A DNA stretch of 64,000 bases. Origin: Mycetocola manganoxydans. Lineage in GTDB: Bacteria > Actinomycetota > Actinomycetes > Actinomycetales > Microbacteriaceae. Position numbers and translations under genes: made by a program. The stretch covers positions 62,001 to 126,000 of the forward strand of contig NZ_RCUV01000012.1 in NCBI RefSeq assembly GCF_003667545.1, read 5' to 3'. The notes below the pieces were generated by a model that saw only the letters and a program-made list of their open reading frames with translations, was not told the DNA's origin and made no database searches. Below are positions 53,066-62,291 of this stretch, piece by piece; position 1 is the stretch's first letter; each line of letters opens with the position of its first letter.

Positions 53066-55288
53066 TCAGCCTCCGGGCGTGAACCGGCGCAGTCGCAAAC
53101 TGTTCAGTACGACGAACAGACTCGAGAAAGCCATGGCCGCGCCGGCGATCATCGGGTTGAGCAATCCGAACGCCGCGAGCGGAAGAGCCGCGACGTTGTA
53201 GGCGAAGGCCCAGAACAGGTTGCCGGAGATGGTGCCGAGGGTTCTGCGGGACAACGCGATGGCATCCGCCACAGCCCCGAGTTCCGCGCGAACGAGGGTG
53301 ATGTCCGCCGCCGACATCGCGGCATCCGTTCCGGTGCCCATGGCGAGCCCGAGGTTCGCGGTGGCGAGCGCTGCGGCGTCGTTGACCCCGTCGCCGACCA
53401 TGGCGACCCTGTGCCCTTCAGCCTGCAGCCGCCGGATCTCGTCGACCTTCTGTTCGGGCAGCACTCCGGCGATCACCCGGTCGATTCCGACTTCAGCGGC
53501 GACTCGGTTCGCGGCGCGCTCGTTGTCTCCAGTGAGCAGAACCGGGGCGAGTCCCTGCCTGCGCAATCGATCGATGGCCGCACGGGCGCCCGGCTTCACC
53601 CGGTCGGAGACGGTGAACACCCCGCGCACGGCACCATCCCAGCCGACGACGACGGCCGTGGCTCCAGCGTCCTCGGCCTCCGAGACCGCGGTCGCGAGCA
53701 ACTCGGGCATGACGCTCCCGTTCTCAGCCGCAAAGGCGGGCCTGCCGACGACCACACGCACCCCGTCGACGGTTCCGGTGACGCCCAGACCGGACGACGC
53801 GGCGAAACCGGTGACGGGAGAAAGCTTCTCTTCCGCGGCACCCTCAACGATTGCCCGGGCGATCGGATGCTCCGACGACGCTTCCAGGGACGCCGCGAGC
53901 CGCAGCGCGGAATCGTCGGTGGCTGTGACGCGCCCGAGCGTCATCACCCCGGTGGTGACGGTTCCGGTTTTGTCGAGGACGACGGTGTCGATGCCGCGAG
54001 CGTTCTCCAGCGCCTCCGGCCCGGTGATGAGAATGCCCGACTGGGAACCCCTGCTCGTGCCGACGAGCAGGGCGACCGGCGTCGCCAGCCCGAGGGCGCA
54101 CGGGCACGCGATGATGAGAACGGCGACGGCGGCGGTGAAACCAGACGAGAGCGGATTGCCCGTGAGCACCCAGGCGACCAGAACGAGAACGGCAAGCACG
54201 ATTACGACAGGCACGAAGACGGAGGAGATCCGGTCGGCGAGTCGCTGCGCGCGCCCCTTGCCCAGTTGCGCCGCCTCGACGAGCCGGGCCATCTGCGCCA
54301 GACGGGTGTCGCTTCCGACCCTGGTGGCACGCACGATCAGGTGCCCGCCGCTCGCGATCGTCGCGCCGGTCACTGCGTCTCCGGCCACAAGGTCGACGGG
54401 GATGGATTCTCCGGTCAGCATGCTCGCGTCAACGCTCGCGGTGCCGGATTCGATCACTCCATCGGTCGCGATCCTCTCCCCCGGGCGGACGATGAAGCGA
54501 TCCCCGACGGTGACATCGTCGATCGGAACCGTGCGCTCGACGTCGATGCCGTCCTCGACACGCAACACCGTGACATCCTTCGCGCCGAGTTCGAGCAGTG
54601 CACGAAGAGCGGCTCCAGCCGTCCGCTTGGCGCGCTGTTCAAGGTACCGGCCGAGGAGGAGAAAGACGGTGACGCCCGCCGCGACTTCGAGGTAGATGGC
54701 GGACGTGGCATCCGCGTCTGGGGTGAACAACCGGAATTCATGCGTCATCCCCGGCATACCTGCTGTGCCGAAGAAGAGGGCCCAGACCGACCAGAGAAAC
54801 GCAGCCCCGGTGCCGAGACTGATGAGGGTGTCCATGGTGAGGGCGCCGTGGCGCAGGTTGACCCATGTCGCGCGATGGAACGGATACCCGCCCCACGCGA
54901 CGACAGGAATCGCAAGCACAAGCGAAACCCACTGCCAATACGGAAATTGCCACGCGGGGACCATCGCGAGCAGGATCACCGGAACACTGAGCGCAGCGCT
55001 CACGAGAAGGCGTGTGCTGAGCGGGACGGTTCCGTCTGCGCTGTCGGTCGGAGCGGATGCCCGCTGCCGCTTCTCCGGGACGACGGCGGCCGAGTACCCG
55101 GCAGCGGCGACCGCAGCGAGGAGGTCGTCGGTCGTGACGGCGTCCGGGAAACGCACGCTCGCTTTCTCGGTCGCGAGATTGACCTCCGCCTCGACGCCGT
55201 CGAGACGGCCCAGACGTTTCTCGACGCGGGCGACGCAGCTCGCGCAGGTCATCCCGGTGATCTCGAGTGTTGCCGTATTTTCGACCAT
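53066..55288 (-). CDS. copA: Copper-transporting P1B-type ATPase (CopA-like)
   Basis: 740 residues. One N-terminal heavy-metal domain has GMTCASC (12-18). Eight membrane helices include the transport motif [12 protein letters not shown] (CPC). The catalytic domain shows [10 protein letters not shown] (actuator), [12 protein letters not shown] with the phosphorylated Asp, [14 protein letters not shown] (nucleotide-binding HP), and [15 protein letters not shown] with GMTCASC indicates Cu(I) export. The ATG follows GGGAGG. A CsoR-type palindrome lies 38 bp upstream. No copZ or csoR gene is adjacent. Confidence 0.93.
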   Translation of the reverse strand: MVENTATLEITGMTCASCVARVEKRLGRLDGVEAEVNLATEKASVRFPDAVTTDDLLAAVAAAGYSAAVVPEKRQRASAPTDSADGTVPLSTRLLVSAALSVPVILLAMVPAWQFPYWQWVSLVLAIPVVAWGGYPFHRATWVNLRHGALTMDTLISLGTGAAFLWSVWALFFGTAGMPGMTHEFRLFTPDADATSAIYLEVAAGVTVFLLLGRYLEQRAKRTAGAALRALLELGAKDVTVLRVEDGIDVERTVPIDDVTVGDRFIVRPGERIATDGVIESGTASVDASMLTGESIPVDLVAGDAVTGATIASGGHLIVRATRVGSDTRLAQMARLVEAAQLGKGRAQRLADRISSVFVPVVIVLAVLVLVAWVLTGNPLSSGFTAAVAVLIIACPCALGLATPVALLVGTSRGSQSGILITGPEALENARGIDTVVLDKTGTVTTGVMTLGRVTATDDSALRLAASLEASSEHPIARAIVEGAAEEKLSPVTGFAASSGLGVTGTVDGVRVVVGRPAFAAENGSVMPELLATAVSEAEDAGATAVVVGWDGAVRGVFTVSDRVKPGARAAIDRLRRQGLAPVLLTGDNERAANRVAAEVGIDRVIAGVLPEQKVDEIRRLQAEGHRVAMVGDGVNDAAALATANLGLAMGTGTDAAMSAADITLVRAELGAVADAIALSRRTLGTISGNLFWAFAYNVAALPLAAFGLLNPMIAGAAMAFSSLFVVLNSLRLRRFTPGG

Positions 55289-55325
55289 GTCGCCCTCCCA
55301 GGAGCGGATCCGCACCCGGGCTCGA

Positions 55326-55346
55326 CGATACCCCTAGGGGGTATCG
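55326..55346. promoter_or_regulatory. CsoR-type copper operator upstream of copA
   Basis: CGATACCCC-TAG-GGGGTATCG is a perfect palindrome with 9-bp arms around three bases. The TACCCC/GGGGTA core matches the known operator of the Cu(I)-sensing repressor CsoR. It lies between the copA start and the stop of the glycerophosphodiesterase gene, where it would overlap the copA promoter. Confidence 0.8.
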
Positions 55347-55355
55347 TTGGCAAAT

Positions 55356-56246
55356 TCAGGTACCCGGCGCGTTTTCGGCAAGCCAGCGATCCAGGCTCGA
55401 TGGCTTATCGGTGATGATCCCGTCGACGCCGAGTGCCCGCGCCTGCGCCCAGGTCTTCGTGGAGTTCAGCGTGTAGACCATCACGCCGAGGCCCGCGGCA
55501 TGCATGTCGTCGACAATTTCGGGGCGCTCTTCGATCACCTTGGCCCGGGTCACGATGCCGATGACCCGGAATGACCGGGCGAACCCGACGACGTCGTCTG
55601 GAGGCGACTTGGCTATCGCCACCCGCGGTGTCGCTGGTGCGAGGTCGGCGGCGCTCGACAGCGAACCCAGGTTGAAGCTCATGAAGATGATCCTGTCGTC
55701 CAGCTCGAAGCGTTCGATCAAATCGGTGACGACGGCCAGGTCCCCGACCGCCCATAAGCCCTTGAGCTCGAGCAAAGCCTTCTTTTCCGTCGGTGCGAGA
55801 ATTGTCAGGAATTCCTCGAGGGTAGGGATTTTCTCCCCGGTGAACGTCGACGAGTACCAGGACCCGGCGTCGAGTTGCCTGAGCTCCGCGAGTGTCCTTT
55901 CGGCGAGGGGACCTGTCCCATTCGTTGTCCGCTTGAGAGTGCGGTCGTGGAACAGCACCGGAACGCCATCCAACGATCGCGACACGTCCGTTTCCACGAA
56001 TTCCAGCGGAGAGGCGATGGCGTTCCTGAGTGCTGCCATCGTGTTCTCCGGAGCAGTGGACCGGTCGCCCCGATGACCGGCGACGAAGGCGGGCTCGCCC
56101 GGTTGGCGCAGCGAGCCGAACATGTCGCTCGCGTAGACCGGCGTTCCGGCCGGATTGACCAGGAGCATCAGGACTATCGCGGCCGCAGCGAGAAGGCTGA
56201 CCCCCAGGGGGAAGACAGCGGTGCGATGCGTTCTGGTTGTCGTCAT
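55356..56246 (-). CDS. Glycerophosphodiester phosphodiesterase, membrane-anchored or secreted
   Basis: 296 residues. An N-terminal hydrophobic helix (about 12-30, PLGVSLLAAAAIVLMLLV) is a signal anchor or signal peptide. The GDPD barrel begins AGHRGDRSTAPENTMAA with catalytic His and Glu, then ETDVSRSLDGVPVLFHDRTL (metal and second His). It ends with GVDGIITDKPSSLDRWL. It releases glycerol 3-phosphate from phospholipid head groups outside the membrane. The stop is 10 bp from the copA operator. Confidence 0.92.
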   Translation of the reverse strand: MTTTRTHRTAVFPLGVSLLAAAAIVLMLLVNPAGTPVYASDMFGSLRQPGEPAFVAGHRGDRSTAPENTMAALRNAIASPLEFVETDVSRSLDGVPVLFHDRTLKRTTNGTGPLAERTLAELRQLDAGSWYSSTFTGEKIPTLEEFLTILAPTEKKALLELKGLWAVGDLAVVTDLIERFELDDRIIFMSFNLGSLSSAADLAPATPRVAIAKSPPDDVVGFARSFRVIGIVTRAKVIEERPEIVDDMHAAGLGVMVYTLNSTKTWAQARALGVDGIITDKPSSLDRWLAENAPGT

Positions 56247-56569
56247 TGACCACCTGTTCCTTTTCGGGCAGAAATGGGTGTGCCTTCACTCTACGAGAGC
56301 ACCGTTACCGTTTTGTTATCTTTCGTCGATGGATTCAGACCCCAGTGCGGGGGACGTTTTTCCTCCCCGTCCTCTTTCCCCCGTGGAGTGGTGGCACGGA
56401 GCATCCGGGACGCCGCCTCGGTGACGAACTGCGCGAACTCACCATCTCTTCGCTCGGCATACCCCGGAGCCTCCAGTTCGCCCAAAGTGCCGGTCGGAGG
56501 ATCGAGTTCGCCCACAGTGTCGCTCATCTGCCGGCGGAAGCGCGTTTTGGGGCGAATCGATCGGGTGAG
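56247..56569 (-). other. Intergenic region with a sigma-like fragment and the glycerophosphodiesterase promoter
   Basis: 323 bp without an intact gene. The part next to the glycerophosphodiesterase (56247-56300) is comparatively AT-rich and contains GATAACAAAACGG and TAGAGT on its strand, a plausible promoter. 56390-56527 carries the sigma-like fragment described separately. Nothing else is recognisable. Confidence 0.6.
56390..56527 (-). pseudogene. Fragment resembling the N-terminus of a SigE-family ECF sigma factor
   Basis: A short frame reads YAERRDGEFAQFVTEAASRM followed by LRAT, which resembles the start of region 2 in SigE-family sigma factors (DxEFxEFVxxxxxxLLR). After that the similarity stops and a low-complexity Gly/Lys stretch follows. 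Upstream, two in-frame 30-bp repeats encode TVGELDPPTG and TLGELEAPGY. The rest of the sigma factor is absent in all frames, so this is at most a relic. The resemblance is short and from memory. Confidence 0.3.
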
Positions 56570-57556
56570 TCAGGGCTCGAGCCAGGTGAGCCATGCTCCG
56601 TGGGGGTCGGCGAAGGCGACCGGCTCGGCGTTTCGCGTGATCACAAACGCACCATCCGGAGCATCCGCTGCTGTGTTCTCGGTCCCTGCCACGATCCCGA
56701 TTCCCTCGTTCGCGATCCAGGTGACGCCGGACTCCGCCATGTGGTCGGCGAAAGTCTGGCGGTCGTTCGCGGTCAGGTAGGCGAGCACCGCGGAGTGAAA
56801 CACGATCACTTCTGATGCGTTCCGCGATGCTTCTGCGATGAGGTCTTTCGTATCTGAGAGCAGGTCTCCCTGCACGACGCGCGGTGGGTCCGATCGGGCG
56901 ATATCCGCGGCCGCATGGAGGCGGTCGAGTCGCTCGGCGTCTTCATCGCCGTCGCCGACGGGCCAGATCAGGGTTTCGAGCCAGCGCAGGTCCTCGTCCT
57001 TCGACACGTCGAGCGGATTGAGGTCGATGCCGGCTCGCCATCCCACTCGCGGAAGGCGCGCGGGAATCGGCGTTGCCCGATTCGCCCGAGTGCTGAGCAC
57101 GGGTGCGCCACTGCTGCCCACTCCGCGTCCGTCTCCGAAGTCGTAGCGCCAGCGATCGGGGTGCAGACACAGTCCCGCAGACGCACCCACCTCGATCAGG
57201 GCGACATCCGACGCAGCCGAACCGAACGCGGGCAGCAGGGTCGCGAGCCGCCTGGCTTCGTTGGTCTGGGTACTCCGGTCGAAAGCGAACGCCGCGATGG
57301 CATCCCACGATTCAAGGAGGGAGTCGCGGACCCCGGCCCACGGCTCGGGCGGAATGCCGGCGAATCGAGCACTCGCAAACACGAGATTCGCCTGTTGCTT
57401 GAGGGTCGGAAGCGTCGAGATCCGGGCGATCACATCGTCGTCGGATGCCACGCCACGCGCCCACCCGGCATACAGCGGTGAGCGCGGGGCGGCTTCGACC
57501 TCCGCAAAGCGCGTGTACCTTTCGCTGATATCGGTGGCGCGGGTTTCGTCTTCCAT
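56570..57556 (-). CDS. DUF2332-family protein
   Basis: 328 residues. DUF2332 blocks are SPLYAGWARGVASDDDVIAR, LIEVGASAGLCLHPDRWRYD and VVFHSAVLAYLTANDRQTFA (approximately). The family resembles methyltransferases (VEVGASAGL looks like a SAM loop), but no activity is established. The ATG at 57556 has AGGGTG upstream; a start six codons earlier is less likely. The gene stands alone. Confidence 0.88.
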   Translation of the reverse strand: MEDETRATDISERYTRFAEVEAAPRSPLYAGWARGVASDDDVIARISTLPTLKQQANLVFASARFAGIPPEPWAGVRDSLLESWDAIAAFAFDRSTQTNEARRLATLLPAFGSAASDVALIEVGASAGLCLHPDRWRYDFGDGRGVGSSGAPVLSTRANRATPIPARLPRVGWRAGIDLNPLDVSKDEDLRWLETLIWPVGDGDEDAERLDRLHAAADIARSDPPRVVQGDLLSDTKDLIAEASRNASEVIVFHSAVLAYLTANDRQTFADHMAESGVTWIANEGIGIVAGTENTAADAPDGAFVITRNAEPVAFADPHGAWLTWLEP

Positions 57557-57702
57557 GCGGACACCCTGCCACACACCGCGGAGCGCCCCCAGCCCGTTGA
57601 CGCACCGATCGATTCACCGCAAAACGCTGAAGACCGGGCCGATTCACCACACGTTGTCGTTCAAAGCTCATGCGAGCGACGAATTGTGGCGATTCGGCAC
57701 AT

Positions 57703-57789
57703 CGATCGGTCCCAAAGGGTCACTCGCACAACCGATCGGTCCGAAAAGGTCACTCGCGGCCTCGACGAACGACCCTGAGGGACCGTTCG
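57703..57789. repeat. Cluster of three imperfect 23-bp repeats, family B locus 2
   Basis: Forward units CGATCGGTCCCAAAGGGTCA (57703-57722) and CGATCGGTCCGAAAAGGTCA (57733-57752) lie 30 bp apart; an inverted relative GAACGACCCTGAGGGACCGT follows from 57767. The same unit is found at 12946-13035. The remainder of this 287-bp gap (57557-57702) contains GATTCACC twice, perhaps remnants of family A. Confidence 0.75.
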
Positions 57790-57843
57790 CCCCGACCAGC
57801 CACCCGCTGGGCTGAGGAGCAGACACTCCTCAGCCCCGCACCC

Positions 57844-58704
57844 CTAAATCAAGCTCTTTGTGTGCCACACCGTCTTGGTCTCGGTCAGCGCCGTGATCCG
57901 GTCGAGGCTCGGCGCGGCGAGGTCCGTGCCGCCCTCGGGCCGGAGCACTCGCTTGAGCGTGTCGGCGGCGGCAATCTCCAGGTCGACCCAGTCGAGTGCG
58001 GCCGCACCGGTGAGGTCGAGCGCATTGACGTCGGCGTGCGACGCGAGCCACGGCGTAATCTCGCCGGCAGACCCGGTGAGGATGTTGACGACTCCCCCGG
58101 GCACATCGCTCGTCGCGAGAACCTCGGAGAGGCTGATCGCGGAGAGCGGCAGGCGCTCCGATGCGATGACGACAACAGTGTTTCCGGCGACGAGCGCGGG
58201 AGCGACGACACTCACGAGCCCGAGCAGCGACGAGTCCTGCGGCGCGACGATCGCGACGACACCGGTCGGTTCAGGAACCGAGAGGTTGAAGTACGGGCCC
58301 GAAACCGGGTTCGCGTTTCCCGTGACCTGAACGTACTTGTCTGCCCAGCCGGCGTACCAGACCCAGCGGTCGATGGCTTCGTCCACCTGACGGGTCGCAG
58401 CCGATGCCGAGACCCCCTCGGACGAAACGATCTCGTCGACGAACTGGGCGCGACGCCCTTCGAGCAGTTCTGCGATGCGGTACAGCACCTGGCCCCGGTT
58501 GTACGGGGTGGCATTTGCCCAGCCGGACAACGCGGATCGAGCGGCGACGACCGCGTCACGGGCGTCCTTACGGGATGCCTTCGCGGCGTTCGCCAGGAAC
58601 GCGCCCCTCTTCGTCACGACCTCGTAGGTGCGGCCGGACTCCGAGCGGGGGAACTTTCCCCCGATGTAGAGCTTGTACGTCTTGGGTACGGCGAGGCGGC
58701 TCAT
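57844..58704 (-). CDS. Shortened aldehyde dehydrogenase-like protein without catalytic residues
   Basis: 286 residues, aligning to the first 260-270 residues of aldehyde dehydrogenases. The start MSRLAVPKTYKLYIGGKFPR and the block APALVAGNTVVVIASERLP match, but IPWNFP is replaced by VAPQDSS (no Asn), the NAD-binding LKPAE lysine is Ile180, LELGGK is missing, and the chain ends before the catalytic Cys. The frame closes normally with TAG, so this is not a random break. Its ATG overlaps the complete dehydrogenase stop (ATGA), so both are made together. It may be a structural partner; an earlier long frame through both genes is an artefact. Confidence 0.85.
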   Translation of the reverse strand: MSRLAVPKTYKLYIGGKFPRSESGRTYEVVTKRGAFLANAAKASRKDARDAVVAARSALSGWANATPYNRGQVLYRIAELLEGRRAQFVDEIVSSEGVSASAATRQVDEAIDRWVWYAGWADKYVQVTGNANPVSGPYFNLSVPEPTGVVAIVAPQDSSLLGLVSVVAPALVAGNTVVVIASERLPLSAISLSEVLATSDVPGGVVNILTGSAGEITPWLASHADVNALDLTGAAALDWVDLEIAAADTLKRVLRPEGGTDLAAPSLDRITALTETKTVWHTKSLI

Positions 58705-60218
58705 TTGGCGCTTTCCTTTGTCGTCGTGATGGCGGAATCCGTGGCATCCGATGCGGGTGATGCGGTGACGGTACGGGCGGTTCCTGCCGGCTTGAGGTAC
58801 GCGGCGAGACCGTGGCGGCCACCCTCGCGACCGTAGCCGGACTCCTTGTAACCACCGAACGGGCTGGCCGGGTCGAATCGGTTGAAGGTGTTCGCCCAGA
58901 TCACGCCGGCGCGGAGCTTGTCGGCGACCGCGAGGATGCGGCTGCCCTTGTCGCTCCAGATACCGGCAGACAGACCGTACGGCGTGTTGTTCGCCTTGGC
59001 GATCGCTTCGGCGGGAGTGCGGAAGGTGAGCACGGAGAGAACCGGGCCGAAGACCTCGTCGCGGGCGATCCTGTGGCTCGTCGACACGTTCGTGAAAATG
59101 GTCGGCGGGAACCAGAATCCGTCGGTGGGAATGACACAATCCGGGCTCCACCGCTCGGCGCCCTCGGCCTCGCCGATGTCGCTGAGGGTGCGGATGCGGT
59201 CGAGCTGGGCTGCCGAGTTGACGGCTCCGATGTCGGTGTTCTTGTCGAGCGGGTCGCCGAGGCGCAGCGTAGACAGTCGCTCCTTGAGCCGGTCGACGAC
59301 CTCGTCGTGAATGCTCTCCTGCACGAGGAGCCGGGATCCGGCGCAGCAGACGTGGCCCTGGTTGAAGAAGATGCCGTTGACGATGCCCTCGATGGCCTGG
59401 TCGATCGGCGCGTCGTCGAAGACGATGTTCGCGGCCTTTCCACCGAGCTCGAGGGTGACGCGCTTGTCGGTTCCAGCGATGGCCCTGGCGATGCCGCGGC
59501 CCACGTTGGTCGAACCGGTGAACGCGACCTTGTTGACATCCGGGTGGTTGACGATCGCGGAACCGGTCGCACCTGCTCCGGTGACGATGTTGACGACTCC
59601 GGGCGGCAGGTCGGCCTGCTGCAGGATCTCGGCGAACAGCAGCGCGGTGAGCGGCGTCGTCTCTGCAGGCTTCAGAACGACGGTGTTCCCGGCGGCGAGT
59701 GCGGGAGCGATCTTCCACGCGAGCATGAGCAGAGGGAAGTTCCACGGGATGATCTGCCCGGCAACACCGAGCGATGCGGGGTTCGCGCCGGCACCGGCGT
59801 AGTCGAGCTTGTCTGCCCAACCGGCGTAGTAGAAGAACCACGCGGCGACGAGCGGAACGTCGACGTCGCGGCTCTCCTTGATCGGCTTGCCGTTGTCGAG
59901 GCTCTCGGCCACCGCGAGCTCGCGGGCGCGCTCCTGGACGAGTCGCGCGATGCGGAACAGGTACTTGCCTCGGTCCGCGCCGGACATCCGTGACCAGGTT
60001 TTGTCGTAGGCACGACGTGCGGCGGCGACAGCGCGGTCGACGTCTTCATCGTTGGCCGACGCGATCGTCGCGATCGTCTTCTCGGTGGCCGGCGAGATGG
60101 TGGCGAACGGAGTTCCGTGGCCGTCCACGAATTCGCCGTTGATGAACAGACCGTAGTCGCTCTTCAGGTTGAGGATCGCGGTCGACTCGGGGGCCGGTGC
60201 GTAGTCCAGAAAGCTCAT
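58701..60218 (-). CDS. NAD-dependent aldehyde dehydrogenase
   Basis: 505 residues, full length. Active-site residues are all present: Asn160 in IPWNFP, Lys183 in VLKPAE, Glu257 in LELGGK, and the catalytic Cys291 in NQGHVCCAGSR. FGGYKESGYGREGG closes the domain. Placed after deoC, it most likely oxidises the acetaldehyde released from deoxyribose 5-phosphate. The ATG at 60218 fits AAGGA at 5 bases; one two codons earlier overlaps that site. The stop overlaps the start of the shortened homologue. Confidence 0.93.
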   Translation of the reverse strand: MSFLDYAPAPESTAILNLKSDYGLFINGEFVDGHGTPFATISPATEKTIATIASANDEDVDRAVAAARRAYDKTWSRMSGADRGKYLFRIARLVQERARELAVAESLDNGKPIKESRDVDVPLVAAWFFYYAGWADKLDYAGAGANPASLGVAGQIIPWNFPLLMLAWKIAPALAAGNTVVLKPAETTPLTALLFAEILQQADLPPGVVNIVTGAGATGSAIVNHPDVNKVAFTGSTNVGRGIARAIAGTDKRVTLELGGKAANIVFDDAPIDQAIEGIVNGIFFNQGHVCCAGSRLLVQESIHDEVVDRLKERLSTLRLGDPLDKNTDIGAVNSAAQLDRIRTLSDIGEAEGAERWSPDCVIPTDGFWFPPTIFTNVSTSHRIARDEVFGPVLSVLTFRTPAEAIAKANNTPYGLSAGIWSDKGSRILAVADKLRAGVIWANTFNRFDPASPFGGYKESGYGREGGRHGLAAYLKPAGTARTVTASPASDATDSAITTTKESAK

Positions 60219-60226
60219 TGTCATCC

Positions 60227-61237
60227 TTAATCGATCGTGACGTAGTCGGCGCCGGAGTAGTGCCCGGTGGTCATCTTCTGTCGCTGGAGCAGCACGTCGT
60301 TCAGCAGGCTCGAGGCCCCGAACCGGAACAGGTGCGGCTGGAGCCACTCCTCGCCGACGGTCTCGGCAACGGTGACCAGGTATTTGATGGCGTCCTTAGA
60401 GGTGCGGATGCCTCCGGCCGGCTTCACGCCGATTTTCTCGCCGGTGAGGCGGTGCCAGTCGCGCACCACTTCGAGCATCGAGAGCGTGACCGGGAGTGTG
60501 GCAGCTGGCGCGACCTTGCCCGTGGACGTCTTGATGAAGTCGCCGCCAGCGAGGATCGCGAGCCAGGACGCCCGACGCACGTTGTCGTAGGTGTTGAGTT
60601 CGCCGGTCTCGAGAATGACCTTGAGGTGGGCGTAGCTGCCGTCCGAGCGGCGGCACGCCTCCTTCACGGCGACGATCTCGTCGTAGACCTGGCCGTACCG
60701 GCCGGAGAGGAACGCGCCACGGTCGATGACCATGTCGATCTCGTCTGCTCCAGCGTCGACGGCGTCGGCGGTGTCGCTCAGCTTGATCGCGAGCGACGCC
60801 CGTCCGGACGGGAACGCCGTCGCCACAGCGGCGACGTTGATGCCGGAGTCGGTGCCCTTGGCGTGGTGCACACCGAGCGCCTCGACGGCGTACGGCACCA
60901 TGTCGCCGTACACACAGACGGCGGCGACCCGCGGCGTCGACGAGTCCGAAGCATCCGGGGTGATGGCCTTGGCGACGAGCGACCGGACCTTGCCGGGGGT
61001 GTCTGCTCCCTCGAGCGTTGTGAGGTCGATCAGCTCGATGATCTTGTCGAGCGCCCACTTCTTCGAGGTCGTCTTGATCGAGCGGGAACCGAGATTCGCT
61101 GCTCGCTGTTCAAGCCCGACGGCGTCGACGCCGGGGATGCCCTCGAGGTAGCGGCGCAGGCTCGCGTCGGTCACCGGTCCGTCGAACAGCTCGAGCGCTG
61201 TCGGCCTCGGAACGAGGGCCTTCTGGGTTTCTGTCAT
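60227..61237 (-). CDS. deoC: Deoxyribose-phosphate aldolase
   Basis: 336 residues, the longer class resembling eukaryotic DERA. The Schiff-base lysine is Lys236 in GGDFIKTSTGK, and the proton-relay lysine is in IGVKPAGGIRT. It splits 2-deoxyribose 5-phosphate into glyceraldehyde 3-phosphate and acetaldehyde. The ATG follows AGGAGGAAT. It lies 25 bp after the SorC/DeoR regulator gene and is followed by the two aldehyde dehydrogenase genes. Confidence 0.95.
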   Translation of the reverse strand: MTETQKALVPRPTALELFDGPVTDASLRRYLEGIPGVDAVGLEQRAANLGSRSIKTTSKKWALDKIIELIDLTTLEGADTPGKVRSLVAKAITPDASDSSTPRVAAVCVYGDMVPYAVEALGVHHAKGTDSGINVAAVATAFPSGRASLAIKLSDTADAVDAGADEIDMVIDRGAFLSGRYGQVYDEIVAVKEACRRSDGSYAHLKVILETGELNTYDNVRRASWLAILAGGDFIKTSTGKVAPAATLPVTLSMLEVVRDWHRLTGEKIGVKPAGGIRTSKDAIKYLVTVAETVGEEWLQPHLFRFGASSLLNDVLLQRQKMTTGHYSGADYVTID

Positions 61238-61262
61238 GGATTCCTCCTGTATACCGGCCGGG

Positions 61263-62225
61263 TCAGGCCGGGAAGTTCGTGTCGAGCAGGTCGAGGGCGG
61301 TGCCCTCGTCGGTGACGAGTACCGTGCAGAGCCCGCTCGTGACGACCGCACGAGCGACGGCATGCTTGCCCTCACCGGCGATCACAGCGATGCTCGTCTC
61401 CGCGCTGCGGAGGGCATCGAGACTCATGCCGACGGTGCGCTCGTCGAGCGACGGGTCAACGATCATGCCTGCCGCGTCGATATAACGACCGACAACGTCA
61501 CCGACCGCGCCGCGGCGCACAAGTTCGTCGACGTCGCCACTCGTGAGGTATCCGCTCTCGACCAGGGCGGAGTCAGCGCCGGCGACGCCTGCGCTGTAAA
61601 GGTACGCCGACGCGTTGGCCGCCATTGTCAGGACGCCGGCTACGGTCCGGTCGGACTCGATGCTCTGCTTGGTTTCCAGCCGCTCCAGAATCGCGGGGCT
61701 CGGCAGCAGGGTCGCCTGACCGGATGCTTTCCGCGCGATCTCGAAGGCGGTGGCGGCCGCGGTTCCCGCCCGCTGGTTGACGCTCACGCCGCCGTTGATC
61801 TGAACGACGTTGACTCCGGTTGCCCACCCTTCGGCGAGATGCTCGGCCACGTCATGGAGGGTACGACCCCAGCTGATACCGAGGGTACGGGGAACAGGGC
61901 GAAGGCTCGCAAGGTAGTCAGCGGCACCCTGGGCCGCTCGCGCCCGAAGGTCGTCCTGCCCCCGGGTTCCGGCTGTGGGAACGACGATCGCGTCGGCGAG
62001 CGAGAATCGTTCCTTGATCGCGCGTTCGAGGGACAGGCGCCGCGCTCGTGGGTGAACGATCTCGATCCGGATGAAGCCCTTGTCCTTCGCCGAGGCGAGG
62101 AGACGGCCGACCTTCCAGCGGGTGAGCTTGAGTATGGCGCCGACTTCGTCCTGCGTCTTGTTCTCGTCGTAATAGAGTTCGGCGGCACGGATGGACAGCA
62201 ACTCGTCGTTATCGGTGATTTCCAC
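61263..62225 (-). CDS. deoR: SorC/DeoR-type sugar-phosphate-binding regulator
   Basis: 320 residues. The N-terminal helix-turn-helix reads RAAELYYDENKTQDEVGAIL and KLTRWKVGRLLASAKDKGFI. The C-terminal domain (about 60-320, DERTVGMSLDALRSAETSIA) binds a sugar phosphate. The GTG at 62225 is preferred because AGGAG lies just upstream; an ATG 15 codons earlier has none. It heads the deoC operon, so deoxyribose 5-phosphate is the likely inducer. A 14-bp palindrome lies 67 bp upstream. Confidence 0.9.
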   Translation of the reverse strand: MEITDNDELLSIRAAELYYDENKTQDEVGAILKLTRWKVGRLLASAKDKGFIRIEIVHPRARRLSLERAIKERFSLADAIVVPTAGTRGQDDLRARAAQGAADYLASLRPVPRTLGISWGRTLHDVAEHLAEGWATGVNVVQINGGVSVNQRAGTAAATAFEIARKASGQATLLPSPAILERLETKQSIESDRTVAGVLTMAANASAYLYSAGVAGADSALVESGYLTSGDVDELVRRGAVGDVVGRYIDAAGMIVDPSLDERTVGMSLDALRSAETSIAVIAGEGKHAVARAVVTSGLCTVLVTDEGTALDLLDTNFPA

Positions 62226-62291
62226 GGCTCTCCTCTCGCTTCGACCAGCGTAGGTTGCCCCCGTGCTCATTTCAACACTCGTAGCCCTTTT

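Noticed and set aside
53411-55414. Long plus-strand frame (about 667 codons) antisense to copA
   Set aside because: Shadow caused by third-position GC of copA; no ribosome site and no protein-like composition.
57844-59841. 665-codon minus-strand frame suggesting a fused dehydrogenase
   Set aside because: Its first 379 codons are an out-of-frame reading of the complete aldehyde dehydrogenase; only the last 286 residues are protein-like.
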